From assembly GCA_900555035.1 (NCBI GenBank), contig USJX01000078.1:1-13282 (forward strand): a DNA stretch of 13,282 bases, given 5' to 3'. The first letter of the stretch is position 1, and each line of letters opens with the position of its first letter. The translations under genes were made by a program, and so were the position numbers. Shown in pieces: positions 12,936 through 13,282 of this stretch. The stretch comes from an uncultured Prevotella sp. GTDB taxonomy: Bacteria > Bacteroidota > Bacteroidia > Bacteroidales > Bacteroidaceae. The notes under the pieces were generated by a model. It saw only the letters and a list, made by a program, of their open reading frames with translations, was not told the origin of the DNA and did not search any database.

Positions 12936-13282
12936 TTTCGTGCAAACGAGAGCAGAATCATCAAGTTTACTTGAATGTTATGCCGAGTGCAGCCGAAGTT
13001 CTTTTTCAAAAAGAATGAATTCAAACGCAAAAATACATTTTTCCCCTCACACCGCCAAATTTCTTGGATTCTTTTAACGAAGAGATTGCGCAAATCGAGA
13101 GCAGAACACCAAGCGCCTCAATATTCGGACAAACTGGTCCTCCCCGCTTTAGATAAAATCCTCACGCTCGGAAGAATAAGCAAGCTTCTTCTTCTCTCGC
13201 TTAATCGGATTTTTAGGGGGAGATAGAGGGGTCGGTAATTAAAACAAAAGTGCTACATTTTCTTACCTCTCTCCCGTCTCCC
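12936..13282. other. Non-coding region with two copies of a GCAAA(T)CGAGAGCAGAA motif
   Basis: No convincing gene was found in the last 347 bases. The motif GCAAACGAGAGCAGAA (12942-12957) recurs as GCAAATCGAGAGCAGAA (13090-13106), 148 bases downstream and on the same strand. Between them lie a CAAGT/ACTTG inverted repeat (12962-12973) and a TTCTTTTT/AAAAAGAA dyad around a single C (12999-13015). From memory, such sequences resemble dispersed intergenic elements seen in Prevotella and Bacteroides genomes. The short frames here look like chance open stretches. The right end (GGGGGAGATAGAGGGG and beyond) is purine-rich and unassigned. Confidence 0.55.

Noticed and set aside
12975..13226. 83-residue plus-strand frame at the right end
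   Set aside because: It runs through repeat-like DNA, is rich in Lys/Arg/Phe without a domain and has no plausible ribosome site or promoter. I treat it as a chance frame.

Overview
The window looks like chromosomal DNA of a Bacteroidota bacterium, most likely a gut Prevotella/Segatella relative. This is an inference from three things: TAnnTTTG-type -7 promoter boxes, a PorW/SprE-type lipoprotein, and proteins of characteristic Bacteroidota type (secreted SPOR and MORN-like proteins, an Rpn/PDDEXK_2 nuclease, a helicase with a WG-like tail). No rRNA, tRNA, CRISPR array or intact insertion sequence was found.

Layout. Bases 1-2428 hold plus-strand housekeeping genes: the 3' end of tpiA with its terminator, a secreted SPOR-domain protein, folE (GTP cyclohydrolase I) and an ExoA-type AP endonuclease. 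The gaps between the last three carry unusual period-7 tandem repeats. Bases 2468-3138 hold a minus-strand gene for a small secreted MORN-like protein, with its own terminator. A 386-bp divergent promoter region follows. A plus-strand cluster occupies 3525-9255: aroA, a small Cys-rich single-pass membrane protein, an ABC-3 family metal permease with no ATPase or binding-protein partner here, and a large PorW/SprE-like TPR lipoprotein. Gaps are short (20 and 24 bp, then an ATGA overlap), so these four genes probably share a transcript ending at the bidirectional terminator at 9301-9336.

Bases 9386-11677 (minus strand) encode a superfamily 2 helicase with complete core motifs and a C-terminal half that ends in WG-like repeats. 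About 25 residues between motifs Ia and II are encoded by hairpin-rich DNA that looks like an in-frame repeat insertion. Bases 11838-12066 appear to be a decayed fragment of a smalltalk-protein/amidase cassette, still followed by a good terminator. Bases 12065-12910 (minus strand) encode an Rpn-family PD-(D/E)XK nuclease. It has an unusually good Shine-Dalgarno for this phylum and a perfect 14-bp palindrome just upstream. The last 350 bases hold no convincing gene but contain two copies of a 16/17-bp motif.

The first two thirds are conserved housekeeping and cell-envelope genes. The last third (helicase, amidase remnant, nuclease, dispersed repeats) looks accessory. I found no clear multi-gene system that is new. 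The best leads are the period-7 repeats next to start codons, the in-frame insertion in the helicase, and the Cys-rich protein/orphan permease pair.
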